A DNA stretch of 64,000 nt from Farysia itapuensis (Eukaryota; Basidiomycota; Ustilaginomycetes; Ustilaginales; Ustilaginaceae), in NCBI GenBank assembly GCA_023212645.1, contig JALBYC010000007.1:434001-498000 (forward strand). Reading direction: 5' to 3'. Made by a program: the position numbers and the translations under genes. Shown one piece after another: positions 19,456 through 28,947 of the stretch. Under the pieces are notes generated by a model. The model was given only the letters and a program-made list of their open reading frames with translations, did not search any database and had not been told where the DNA came from. Within the stretch, counting starts at the first letter, position 1, and each line of letters starts with the position of its first letter.

Positions 19456-21138
19456 ATGCTGGTGCGCTCTGCCTTGTTGCGTCCCCTGTTTCTACCTCTA
19501 CGCACAATGTCAGCCTCACCACCGATGAAGCGTTTGCGCTCCCAGTCTCCGAAAGCGGAGATCAACACCAGCGCTCCTGTTGCCAGCACATCTGCTGCAG
19601 ACAGTGCAGTTGACAAGCTAGCTCTCAAAGCAGAGCTCCGACGCTCACGACAGAAACGCAAGGATTACGAAAAGCAGCTCGCGAAAACAGGTCGCGAGCC
19701 CATCGAATTCGATATCGAAGAAATGCTGGGTGCTGGCAGAGTAAGAGATCTGCTGTCACAGGGACTCGAATACAGCGCAAAGGTACAGCGCGGCGATCAG
19801 ATTACTGTGCAGATCGATCGCTTGGATGCGCACGGGGATGGTCTTGCTCTTGTGCCCGGACACGACTGGATCGTAGCCGTACCCAACGTGCTACCATCCG
19901 AAAAGGCCGTTGTAGAGGTCGTGGGAAGCGAAAGGTTGTATTCCAAAGCAAAGGTCGTTACTCTGCTAGAGCAGAGCGCAGAGCGCAATGTCGATCTGGT
20001 TCAGTGCAAGTACTTCGGGCAGTGCGGAGGGTGTCAGTACCAGATGATCTCGTATGACAAGCAGCTGGCCATCAAGCGCCAGGTGGTAGCCCGAGCTTTC
20101 GCCAGGTTCTCCAACCTCGACCCCCAACTCGTCCCCGCCCCACTGTCCACCATGCCATCGCCCAAGCAGTACAGTTATCGAACAAAACTCACCCCCCATT
20201 TCAACCTACCCTTTGAGCTTCGACGTGGACGCAGAACTGGCATTCGAAACAAAGACCGCACCGACAACGCCACGACAACTTGTGGCGCTCCATCGACATA
20301 TGACGTCCCAATCGGATTTGACGCGATCGGCACCAAAAAAGTCATGGACATTGAAGAGTGTCCCATTGCAACAGCTACCATCAACCGAGCGTTGCCCATC
20401 GCCCGACAAAACGTGCGCGATACCATCGAGAGCTTCAAGAACGGCGCATCGCTGCTGCTCCGTGACTCTCTCGCTTCCTTTGACAGTCTTGCCGAAGACG
20501 TGGACGCAGAAAAGGAGCCGGAAACCGTGGTAGTGACGGATTACAAGGCAAAAGTACAGGAACGTGTGCAGGAGATCAAGTTCGAGTCGCCTGCCGGTGC
20601 CTTTTTCCAAAACAACCGCAGCATCTTGCCAAGTTTACTGCAGTATGTTCGTGACGAGATCCTCAGCACGAGTGCCGACGATGCACCGCGGTACCTCGTA
20701 GATGCGTACTGCGGAAGCGGTTTGTTCAGTCTGTGTCTCGCCTCTCTGTTTCACAAAGTCTCTGGCGTCGAGATCTCCACCGAATCCATCCGCTATGCCG
20801 TCAAGAACGCCGAACTCAACGGCATCACCAATGCAGACTTTCTCGCTGGAAACGCGCAAGACATCTTTGGCAAGATCACCTACCCGCCGGCTCAGACGAC
20901 AGTCATCATCGACCCACCGCGGCGCGGATGTGATGAGGAATTCATCCGACAGCTTGTGCGACTCGGTCCCCAACACATTGTCTATGTATCTTGCAACGTG
21001 CATACCCAGGCTCGAGATGTTGGACAGCTGATCGCACTGGACCCGAGCTACACCATCAAGAGCATCCGTGGCGCTGATCTCTTCCCACAGACACACCATG
21101 TAGAAGGTGTCTGTGTTCTTCAGAGAAAATCCTGTTAG
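19456..21138 (+). CDS. TRM2: tRNA (uracil-5-)-methyltransferase Trm2
   Basis: 560 residues from 19456, or 543 from the in-frame ATG at 19507. It makes m5U54 (ribothymidine) in the tRNA T-loop using SAM. Order: TRAM/OB-like domain (about 111-175), a cysteine cluster CKYFGQCGGC (about 184) like the TrmA/RumA [4Fe-4S] site, SAM loop DAYCGSGLFSL (about 415), IIDPPRRGCDE (about 484) and the catalytic cysteine in YVSCNVHTQARD (about 511). The extra 17 residues of the longer form (MLVRSALLRPLFLPLRT) look like a mitochondrial presequence. Only 60 bp separate its stop from the next gene's ATG. Confidence 0.9.
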   Translation: MLVRSALLRPLFLPLRTMSASPPMKRLRSQSPKAEINTSAPVASTSAADSAVDKLALKAELRRSRQKRKDYEKQLAKTGREPIEFDIEEMLGAGRVRDLLSQGLEYSAKVQRGDQITVQIDRLDAHGDGLALVPGHDWIVAVPNVLPSEKAVVEVVGSERLYSKAKVVTLLEQSAERNVDLVQCKYFGQCGGCQYQMISYDKQLAIKRQVVARAFARFSNLDPQLVPAPLSTMPSPKQYSYRTKLTPHFNLPFELRRGRRTGIRNKDRTDNATTTCGAPSTYDVPIGFDAIGTKKVMDIEECPIATATINRALPIARQNVRDTIESFKNGASLLLRDSLASFDSLAEDVDAEKEPETVVVTDYKAKVQERVQEIKFESPAGAFFQNNRSILPSLLQYVRDEILSTSADDAPRYLVDAYCGSGLFSLCLASLFHKVSGVEISTESIRYAVKNAELNGITNADFLAGNAQDIFGKITYPPAQTTVIIDPPRRGCDEEFIRQLVRLGPQHIVYVSCNVHTQARDVGQLIALDPSYTIKSIRGADLFPQTHHVEGVCVLQRKSC

Positions 21139-21140
21139 AG
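21133..21140 (+). promoter_or_regulatory. TGTTAGAG promoter octamer (Mtf2-like gene)
   Basis: 58 bp upstream of the ATG at 21199 and overlapping the TRM2 stop codon (TGT-TAG), so the element, if functional, constrains the end of the upstream gene. Confidence 0.4.
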
Positions 21141-21198
21141 CATTTAGAGGCAATTTTTGGCCATTAAATTTCAGTTTATTTTCTTCTCTTTCTTGACG

Positions 21199-23028
21199 AT
21201 GAGCGAGCTGCCACGAGCAATGAGGAGGGTAGCGCTGAGTGGTATCCGAGCTACTGCAAGGACATGTGTACCTTGCGCTGCAAGGCAAGCCTCTGCACGT
21301 CCCTTTAGCTCCTCGCCACGCTGGGCCGCGGACGACGACCAGAACGATGCAGGTCCTTCGAAGCAAAGAACTCCACGATCGTGGTTAGACAACGACAATG
21401 ACACGTTCTTGAACGACGACGCAGACTACTCGAAGCCAACATCTGGCCCCTACTCTGGGCTATTGGATGGCGATGACTCCTTTCCAACCGTCGAAGAACC
21501 CAACCGTACCGGCGGATCGTCTTGGATATCAGAGCAGCTCGATGCGCTTTCTTCCCAAAGGGCTTCTTCACGTTCCCCCTCTGCCCTCTATCGTGGCTAT
21601 CCGAAACCCGAGAGTGAGGACCAAGTCGATGCTTCCGGCAGAAGGAAGAATCTCGTACCTCGCTCTGTGCTCTTTGCAGATTCCAAGGCTGATCGTTCCG
21701 ACCCGAACGATGCATTCTATTCGCAGTTTGACGAGGATGAAGTCAAGCATATTTACCGCCGAAAGCCGTTTGATCGCTCAGCATTAAGTCAGCAAGAGGC
21801 AAACGCATTCATGTCGCTCCTCAACCAAGCGCTTGGCTCGAAACCATCGTCATCGACATCCGCCGCTTCCCATTCGGTGGACGATTCGCCCTTTGGCGTC
21901 TTTACCTCGATTCTCTCCGATCCCAAAACCGAGGAAGGCAGCAAGAATCTGCTTCAGGCTTTCGCCACTCGTAATCGCATACAGAGATTCGAGGACTCGC
22001 GTGCGGCTCGTGCTAAACGCTTTACGCGTGAAGGTTTGGCAGCGCAAATCACCCATGCCGAACTCGAGGCTGGAGTAGACGAGGCGCGTGAGGACATTAC
22101 GCTCTGCGACAACCTGGCCGATCTCATGGCCTTCTCCAAGCGACAAATCTGGGGGATCGCCGATAGTCCAGAGGCAGAGCCCTTAAAGCCAAAGTACGGC
22201 AAAGAGACAGCGTTTTACGCCCCCGTGCTCCATCTCTTGTTCCTCACGATTCGAGACAGATACCAAGCACCCAACACGGCGCTTTCCGTGCCGCGCATTA
22301 CCAAAGCGTTGGGAATCGAGAGCTACGTGTTGGGAATGACGAGTACGCTGTACAACGATATTATCAAGACACAGTGGGACTGGCTTGGCGACATGCACGC
22401 CGTTGTGCAGACGCTCAAACAGGCCCGCAGCACGGGTATTCTCGGATCCGGTAGTCTATCTGCCCGTCGCGCTGCCCGACGTGAAGATCGAGCAAACACG
22501 GCCGCTGGATCAAACGGCTTCACACAAGGAGCCAATGAGGACGAGGCGATCCGCGACACCGTCGACCGCATCACAAACGAAGTCCGCAAATACGTTCTGG
22601 AGCAAGTCTCGACCGCTGCATCCGCTCATCGATCTCCTGTGCCACAAAACTTGCTCGGCAATCGCACATCTCCCTTTGGCTCCCTCGCAGATTACGCTGA
22701 CGCTTTTGACGGGCCAGATGGGCAAGATGAGCACGAAGGGAAAAGACTGGATCCAGACTCAGCGCTGTCGTCATTGTTCTCCGGCAGGAAACTGAGCAAC
22801 TACAACGCGTTGAATTGGACTCAAAGACTGTTGCTGGATCAAGCACAGCAGGCGACCAAACTCGCAGGCCAGCCCACGCGGCTTCTATCCACCTCGCCGT
22901 TTGGTCCTGGCTCGGCACCCCGCGTTCGACCTACCGGCCGTCCCAACTCGCAATACTGGCGAAGGAACAAAGACGTCAAACCAACAAGGCTCAGCAGAGA
23001 CTTTCCATTGGGGCAGATGCAACCCTAG
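21199..23028 (+). CDS. Mtf2-like mitochondrial gene-expression protein
   Basis: 609 residues from the ATG at 21199. The N-terminus is a convincing mitochondrial presequence: basic, no acidic residues for some 35 positions after MSELPRAMRR, ending ARPFSSSPRWAAD with an RPFSSS-type cleavage context. After a disordered, aspartate-rich region comes a helical segment from about residue 338 (FYAPVLHLLFLTIRDRYQAP, then SYVLGMTSTLYNDIIKTQWD) that I assign to the Mtf2/Nam1 C-terminal-like family, proteins of mitochondrial transcript processing and translation coupled to RNA polymerase. Assignment is from remembered pattern only. Converges with the quinone reductase gene, 68 bp between stops. Confidence 0.7.
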   Translation: MSELPRAMRRVALSGIRATARTCVPCAARQASARPFSSSPRWAADDDQNDAGPSKQRTPRSWLDNDNDTFLNDDADYSKPTSGPYSGLLDGDDSFPTVEEPNRTGGSSWISEQLDALSSQRASSRSPSALYRGYPKPESEDQVDASGRRKNLVPRSVLFADSKADRSDPNDAFYSQFDEDEVKHIYRRKPFDRSALSQQEANAFMSLLNQALGSKPSSSTSAASHSVDDSPFGVFTSILSDPKTEEGSKNLLQAFATRNRIQRFEDSRAARAKRFTREGLAAQITHAELEAGVDEAREDITLCDNLADLMAFSKRQIWGIADSPEAEPLKPKYGKETAFYAPVLHLLFLTIRDRYQAPNTALSVPRITKALGIESYVLGMTSTLYNDIIKTQWDWLGDMHAVVQTLKQARSTGILGSGSLSARRAARREDRANTAAGSNGFTQGANEDEAIRDTVDRITNEVRKYVLEQVSTAASAHRSPVPQNLLGNRTSPFGSLADYADAFDGPDGQDEHEGKRLDPDSALSSLFSGRKLSNYNALNWTQRLLLDQAQQATKLAGQPTRLLSTSPFGPGSAPRVRPTGRPNSQYWRRNKDVKPTRLSRDFPLGQMQP

Positions 23029-23096
23029 CGTTGCTACAGTGGCCACGACACGTCAAAACTTCAATCAAATGGCGATTGCGCTATGCGGAATTACCA

Positions 23097-24182
23097 CTAC
23101 TGAATCTTGACGACGAGTTTGCCGGTGGTGCCACGACCTTTGATGTCAGCAAAGGCTGTTTGCAGGCCTTGGGTGGTGAAGTCGTACACCTGGTGAATGT
23201 TGAGTTTCACTTTACCGGACTGGACCAGGTCGAAGAGTTCAGCCGAGTAGTGGCGTCGTTCTTCGGGGGTGGTGACGTAGTTGAACAGCGTCGGACGGCA
23301 GATCTTGATGTTCTTGGGTGCGAGCTTGAGCGGTGCAAAGTCGGGGACGGCGCCACTGGCGTTACCAAAGGTGACAATGGTGCCTTTGCGCGCAACGATT
23401 TGGAAGCAGGCGTCCCAGGTGTCCTTTCCGACGCCGTCGTAGACGGCAATGCAGCCCTGACCGTTGGTGATTTTGTCGACTTGGGCGACAATGTCTGGCA
23501 TGGTGTCTTTGGAGTAGACGAGGCAGTGTTCGGCACCGTGCTGTTTGGCAAGGTCGCATTTGGCTTGCGTTGAGGCGGTTCCAATCACCCGAGCGCCAAT
23601 GGCACGCGCCATCTGGCACAGAAGCAGACCGACGCCCCCCGCAGCGGCGGTGACCAGCACCCAGTCTCCCGCTTTGATCGGGTGACTCTCCCGCACCAAC
23701 GTCAGTGCCGTCAAGCCCTGCAAGTACACGGAGGCGGCCGTCTTGGTATCCACCCCTTGGGGGAGAACAACGACTCGCTCCGCGTCCAACAGCTGCTTCT
23801 CGGTATAACTCCCGCCGCCGTACTGCACGACCTTGTCGCCCACCTTGAGGCCCATCTTGTCCGCCTCGGCCGAGACCTGCTCTACCGTACCCGCCGATTC
23901 CTGCCCAATCACAATCGGCGTGGCCAGCTTGTACAGTCCGCTGTAGTGGTAGGTGTCAATCATGTTGACGCCGGCCCATTCGTTCTTGACAATCACTTTA
24001 CCCGGGGCGATCTGGGGCGCATCAATGGCAACCACCTGCACCACCTCTGGTCCGCCCTGTCGCTCAATCTGCAGAGCCTGAATCTTTCCTCCGCCAGACG
24101 ACATGCTTCGTGAAATTGGCTGTGCGCTGTAGTACGGTCTTCTTGCCAATTGCTTGCCCAGTTGTAGCAGACGGTGGCTCAT
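23097..24182 (-). CDS. ZTA1: Zeta-crystallin-type NADPH:quinone oxidoreductase
   Basis: 361 residues from the ATG at 24182, 35 bp below a TATATAA on the same strand. It is a medium-chain dehydrogenase/reductase without zinc ligands: an N-terminal GroES-like fold (EWAGVNMIDTYHYSGLYK), the quinone-reductase-type Rossmann motif TAAAGGVGLLLCQMA (about 170) and a C-terminal TTGKLVVKIQ typical of Zta1/QOR. It reduces quinones in one-electron steps with NADPH. The first 30 residues (basic, RRPYYSAQPISRSM) look like a mitochondrial targeting signal, with a second ATG before SSGGGK that could give a cytosolic form. Confidence 0.9.
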   Translation of the reverse strand: MSHRLLQLGKQLARRPYYSAQPISRSMSSGGGKIQALQIERQGGPEVVQVVAIDAPQIAPGKVIVKNEWAGVNMIDTYHYSGLYKLATPIVIGQESAGTVEQVSAEADKMGLKVGDKVVQYGGGSYTEKQLLDAERVVVLPQGVDTKTAASVYLQGLTALTLVRESHPIKAGDWVLVTAAAGGVGLLLCQMARAIGARVIGTASTQAKCDLAKQHGAEHCLVYSKDTMPDIVAQVDKITNGQGCIAVYDGVGKDTWDACFQIVARKGTIVTFGNASGAVPDFAPLKLAPKNIKICRPTLFNYVTTPEERRHYSAELFDLVQSGKVKLNIHQVYDFTTQGLQTAFADIKGRGTTGKLVVKIQ

Positions 24183-24217
24183 GGTGTCAAAAGGAAGCCT
24201 TCCTCTTAACTCCGCGA

Positions 24218-24224
24218 TTATATA
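24218..24224 (-). promoter_or_regulatory. TATA box of the quinone reductase gene
   Basis: TATATAA on the minus strand, 35 bp before the ATG at 24182. Confidence 0.45.
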
Positions 24225-24258
24225 GATGACGAATTGACGAACCGTGCACAAAACCGCA

Positions 24259-24266
24259 CTCTAACA
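24259..24266 (-). promoter_or_regulatory. TGTTAGAG promoter octamer (ZTA1)
   Basis: Sense strand of the quinone reductase gene, 76 bp before its ATG and about 34 bp above the TATA box. Confidence 0.4.
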
Positions 24267-24336
24267 CGATTGTTCCTGAATTTCTCATTTCTTGGATTTA
24301 TTCGGTTTTACATGTACTCGTGTGAGCGTGCACAGA

Positions 24337-26391
24337 TTACTTTTTGTCAAAAGCAATCGTCTTCTCCTTGATGTGTTCAATGACAGATGGGTCGGCGAGC
24401 GAAGACAGGTCGCCCAGACTGTCAGTCTCGTGCGAGGCGCACTTGCGCAGCAGTCGGCGCATGATCTTGCCCGATCTTGTCTTGGGCAGATCCGAGACAA
24501 TGATAATCTTCTTGGGCGAGGCAAAGGGACCAATGTTGCGGCGGACTTGGATGACGAGTTCCTTGGTCAGCGCTTCGTCCGAGTCATAGCTGAATTCCGG
24601 CTTGAGTGTGACGTAGGCAGCAATCGTCTGACCCGTGACCTCGTCAGGGATACCAACCACGGCCGTCTCGGCAACACCAGGGTGCTGGATCAGGGCAGAC
24701 TCAATCTCGGCAGTCGAAAGTCGGTGTCCCGAAACGTTGATCACGTCGTCGACACGGCCCTTGATCCAGATGTAGCCGTCCTTGTCACGCGCGGCGCCGT
24801 CGCCAGTGAAGAAGTAGCCCTTGTAGGCGCGCATGTAGGTGTCGAGGAATCGCTGGTGATCGCCATAGATGGTTCGTGCAACCGACGGCCAAGGTTGAGC
24901 AATGGCAAGCACACCTTCCTTGTTGTTGCCTTCTAGCACATCACCAGACGTAGGGTCGAGCAGGACGGGCTTGATGCCCCAAAAGGGGAATGTGGCCGAT
25001 CCTGGCTTGGTCTTTGTTGCACCGGGCAGCGGCGTAATCATGATAGAGCCAGATTCCGTCATCCAGTAAGTGTCGACAATGGCGCACTTTTGACGGCCGA
25101 CATTGTCGTTGTACCAGTGCCAAGCTTCGGGGTTGATGGGCTCACCGACCGAGCCAATGACGCGCAGTGTCGACAGATCGTGCTTCTTGACGTGCTCATC
25201 GCCCAGTCGGCGCAAAAGTCGAATCGAGGTGGGTGCAGTGTAGAATTGCGTGAGCTTGTGCGTGTCGACAATCTCCCAGTACCGTGAGGGTGAAGGGTAG
25301 ACCGGGGTCGATTCAAATACCAGCGTCGTGACACCGTTCATCAGAGGACCATAGACAATGTACGAATGACCCGTGATCCAACCGACGTCGGCCATGCAGG
25401 CAAAGCGGTCGCCCTTCTCGGGGTGAACGTCAAATACGTGTCGGAGGGTCAGGGCCGTTCCGAGCAGGTATCCTGCGGTCGAGTGAACGACACCCTTGGG
25501 CTTGCCGGTGGATCCGGAAGTGTAGAGAATAAACAGCGGGTCTTCCGAGTTCATTGACTCTGGAGGACAGTAGGCGCGCTCGCGGGCGCAGGCCTCGTGC
25601 CACCAGATGTCGCGTTTTTCGTCAAAGTTGACCTGACCACCTGTACGCTTGACGACAACAACGTGCTCTACGTCAGCACACTCCTTGAGCGCGGCGTCAA
25701 CAATGCTCTTGGTGGCAATGTTTCGACCACCTCGCTTGCCCTCGTCAGTGGTAATGACAACTCGAGCTCCACAGTCGTTGGTTCGGTCACGGAGGGAATC
25801 AGCCGAGAATCCGGCAAAGACGACCGAGTGGATGGCACCGATTCGCGCACAGGCGAGCAGAGTGACGACAGCTTCTGGAATCATGGGCAGGTAGACAATG
25901 ACGGTGTCTCCCTTTTTCACGCCGAGCTTCTTGAGCATGTTGGCAGCCTGAGAAACCTGAACAAGCAGTTGCGAGTAAGTAATCTCCTGGTGCTGGCCGG
26001 GCTCATCAGCTTCGTAGATGATAGCCACGCGGTCGGGGTTCTTGTAGGCCCATCGATCGACACAGTTGTAGGCGGCATTCAGTCGGCCCTCGTTGAACCA
26101 GGCTACGTCTCCATTGGTGAATCCGCCGGAGCGCACCGTCTTGAACGGAACTTCCCAGTCGATAATTTCCTTGGCCATCTATCATTCGATAATAATGAGT
26201 GACTGCATTCTCCCAACTGCAAACAGTGCACTACTTACCTTGCCAAAGAATTCGTCTGGGTTGTCGATCGACTGAGAGTAGTCCGATTTGTACTTGGCGG
26301 CATCGACGTGGGGCTTAGGACGGCCGTCCTTGCCGAGCAGGCGCTCAGGCACGTCGTAGGTAGGCACTTCGGGTACTTCTGCTTCAGACAT
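24337..26391 (-). CDS. ACS: Acetyl-CoA synthetase (acetate-CoA ligase), two exons
   Basis: Exon 1 26391-26239 and exon 2 26178-24337, joined AAG/GTAAGT...GATAG/ATG in phase, give 664 residues, the usual length for eukaryotic Acs. It activates acetate to acetyl-AMP and then acetyl-CoA. Visible motifs: [18 protein letters not shown] (P-loop-like A3, about 264), [18 protein letters not shown] with [13 protein letters not shown], and [11 protein letters not shown] near 620, whose lysine is the acetylation-regulated catalytic residue. The second exon begins with its own ATG, so an unspliced or internally started form would lack 51 residues. A TATATA sits 59 bp upstream of the start. Divergent from CLP1 by 355 bp. 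Confidence 0.95.
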
Positions 26392-26746
26392 TGTGGGAAA
26401 CAGTCTAGAGGAGAAGGGATGGGAAGAGTGGATGGCTTTGGCTACTAGCTATATATGGCCCAGGCGCGGCACACGAGCGCAATTGGGCAGACGACGGCCG
26501 AGATCGGCGACCGAGCGACCAATTGCGGCTCTGGACCTTTTTGTCTTGGCCTAAGCGGGGAAATCACAATGACTGACCTTCAAAAAAGTGGAGTTCCGCT
26601 AGCAGGAGGCGGCTTTTCCCCGCTTTTGCAACATCGGACCCGATTCGCACCATCGGGCGATCAGAAACGGATCTCGGAATTGGCTCGCCCAACAGATTAT
26701 CGCGAAGCTTTCTTCTCCTTTCTGGTTGTAGCTACAAAGCCGCAGA
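26392..26746. promoter_or_regulatory. Divergent promoter region between ACS and CLP1
   Basis: 355 bp separating the two start codons. It carries TATATA at 26450-26455, suitably placed for ACS. No other repeated element was seen. Confidence 0.5.
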
Positions 26747-28630
26747 ATGGAGACACAGACCAGACGCGTGTTCTTGCCGCCACGGTCCGAGTATCGCTTC
26801 GAGCTCGAACCTAGCGAGCAGCTGTCCATACGCTTGCTGCCCAATGCACTTGCACAGACCACCAATGAGCAGCCAGACGCGGAAATCTTTGGCGCAGAGC
26901 TGGTAGGAGGCAGTCAGGAGCGTTGGTATCCCTTTGGCGACGAAGTCAAGGCGGCAGTCTCGTCGTGGCGTGGAGCAGAGATTGAGATTGCAGGAACGGC
27001 GTCGACCGAGTATCTAGCCGACGAGCCCTCGCCCGTATACACATCCTACTCGAATCTCCACTTGTACCTTGAACAGAAGCGCATCAAGGCACGGCAGGAG
27101 CTACGCAGCAACGCCGCGTTGCTCACCACTTTGGCGTCCTCTGTGACAGATCCCAGCTACGTGGCACCCTATCCTGAAGACACGAGTGCAAGCGCGTACC
27201 GACCCGAGGGTCAGGGTCCTCGGGTCATGGTCCTCGGGCCGGAATCGGCGGGCAAGACGAGCCTGGTCAAATTTCTCGCCAATTACGCACTTCGATCTCC
27301 CGCTGTAGCCAGTCTGGGAAAGGGTGAAGCTGGCAAAGTAGCTGACAGTCTGCGCGTGGGCGGTGACGGCATCGCTTACCCCGAAGACGCCAAACGAAGT
27401 GAGGATGATGGCCAAAGTGAAGTCACTGGATGGTGGCCGGTCGTTGTCAACCTGGATCCCAGCGATGGCGCGTCACCGCTGCCATGCTGCTTGTCCGCAC
27501 TACCTCTGTCCCCCTTGCCATTCGCGTCTCTACCTTCGCCCTCTCCCGTGTTTCCGTACGGCACCAACACGGGCACGACGGGTGCCATTGCTCCCGGAAC
27601 ATCGACGGCCCATAGCGTCGCACCCCTGTCACTGTGGCTGGGCAGAGACAATGTGCGCGACAATGAACGTCATTTCCGCCGTGTCGTGGACTGGCTTTCC
27701 GAAGGCGTCGAGCGTCGACTGGCGCGCGACTTTCGATCGCGCATGTCTGGCCTGATCATTGATACACCCGGCGTCATCACCGCCGACGCTCGCACAAAGT
27801 ACTCCTTCTTGCAGCACTGTATTCAAGCGTTCAAGGTAGACACCATTGTCGTTATGGGACACGAAAAGCTAAACCTCGAGATGACCAAGATGTTTGCGGG
27901 CAAGGTAAATGTCATCAAGCTGCCCAAGTCGGGCGGTGTTGTCGAACTTGACGAACCGTATCGCTCGCGACTACAAGCCTTGCAGATCAAGACGTACTTC
28001 TACGGCGGCTCTACTTCGAACAAGGGAGCAGGAAGTGCACAGGAAGCGGGGATACCTCGGCAAGTGCTTCCGGGTCACGCAGATCCACTCGGCGGAGTTC
28101 CGCTCCTCAGTCCGTACAGCACCACGATCCCATTCGATCTGCTTGAAGTGTACAAAGTCGGGCAAGAGTCGTTGGCCCCCTCGTCCGCCTTGCCCATTGG
28201 TGCTTCCCGCACAGTCACTGAAACGCAGCTAGTCAAACTCGACCCGACCAACTCGACAGCCGATCAGACCACCCTCCTTCACAGCGTCCTCGCCCTCGTT
28301 CAGCCACCCCGTGGCGGCGGCGGTGCTGGTGAGCCCGACTCATCCACCAACCCCACCGACGATGAAATCATCGGCGCGCCCATCCTCGGCTTTGTCCACG
28401 TGTAAGTTCCACTGCAGTTCTGTGCTAAATTTGCCTTTTTTGCTGACCTCCCCACAGTGCTGAAATCGACACGGTACGCAAGAAAATCACTCTCCTCTCA
28501 CCAAGCACCGGCCGCCTCCCCTCCAAAACAGCCATCCTCGGCGTAAGTACCTCGTCTCATCCATGCGACTTCTTGCCAAGAACCATACTGACTCTTCTTT
28601 GTATAGTCGCTAGACTGGCAAGACGTTTAA
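26747..28630 (+). CDS. CLP1: Clp1 polyadenylation factor / polynucleotide kinase family, three exons
   Basis: Exons 26747-28401, 28458-28542 and 28607-28630 join in phase to 587 residues. Clp1 is a subunit of cleavage factor IA in pre-mRNA 3' end formation and, in animals, an RNA 5' kinase. N-terminal beta domain (FLPPRSEYRFELEPSEQL), Walker A GPESAGKTSLVK at about 163, DTPGVI region at about 340, and C-terminal domain with YYRSR-like contacts. The last exon codes only for SLDWQDV plus stop; the WQD-like ending is common in Clp1. The protein is about 140 residues longer than yeast Clp1, partly from a Ser/Gly insertion after the P-loop. Confidence 0.93.
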
Positions 28631-28751
28631 TCTGCAATGCAATAGTACCAATGGCATAGTGCGACAAAAGATGGAGGTAGTAAGACAGAGGCAGGAACCA
28701 TTTCTTGTGCTAGCCTTCATATGCACAACAGCAATTTCAATTACAAATACA

Positions 28752-28856
28752 GCGTCGGTCGTATAATGGTTATTATTCTTGCCTTCCATCCTGCGGAAAC
28801 AGAATACCTTTCTCGGCGGTTAGCAAGAGACAGGGGTTCGATTCCCCTCCGACGCA
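28752..28856 (+). tRNA. tRNA-Gly(UCC), with intron (copy 1)
   Basis: A seven-pair acceptor stem (GCGTCGG with CCGACGC), D-arm, anticodon stem CTTGC/GCAAG, loop C-T-TCC-A, T-arm AGGGG-TTCGATT-CCCCT and discriminator A. The intron is 28789-28821 (33 nt) at the canonical 37/38 position. A run of ten T downstream is a pol III terminator. It lies between the converging CLP1 and HIBCH genes. Identical to 36532-36636 over all 105 nt. Confidence 0.9.
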
Positions 28857-28947
28857 ATTTTTTTTTTGCGACTCAGGCCTCTCATGGTAGGTGCAACAGT
28901 CACGGATAAGAGAGAGGTAAATCCTTTGAATTGTGCAGAGTGGTGCT

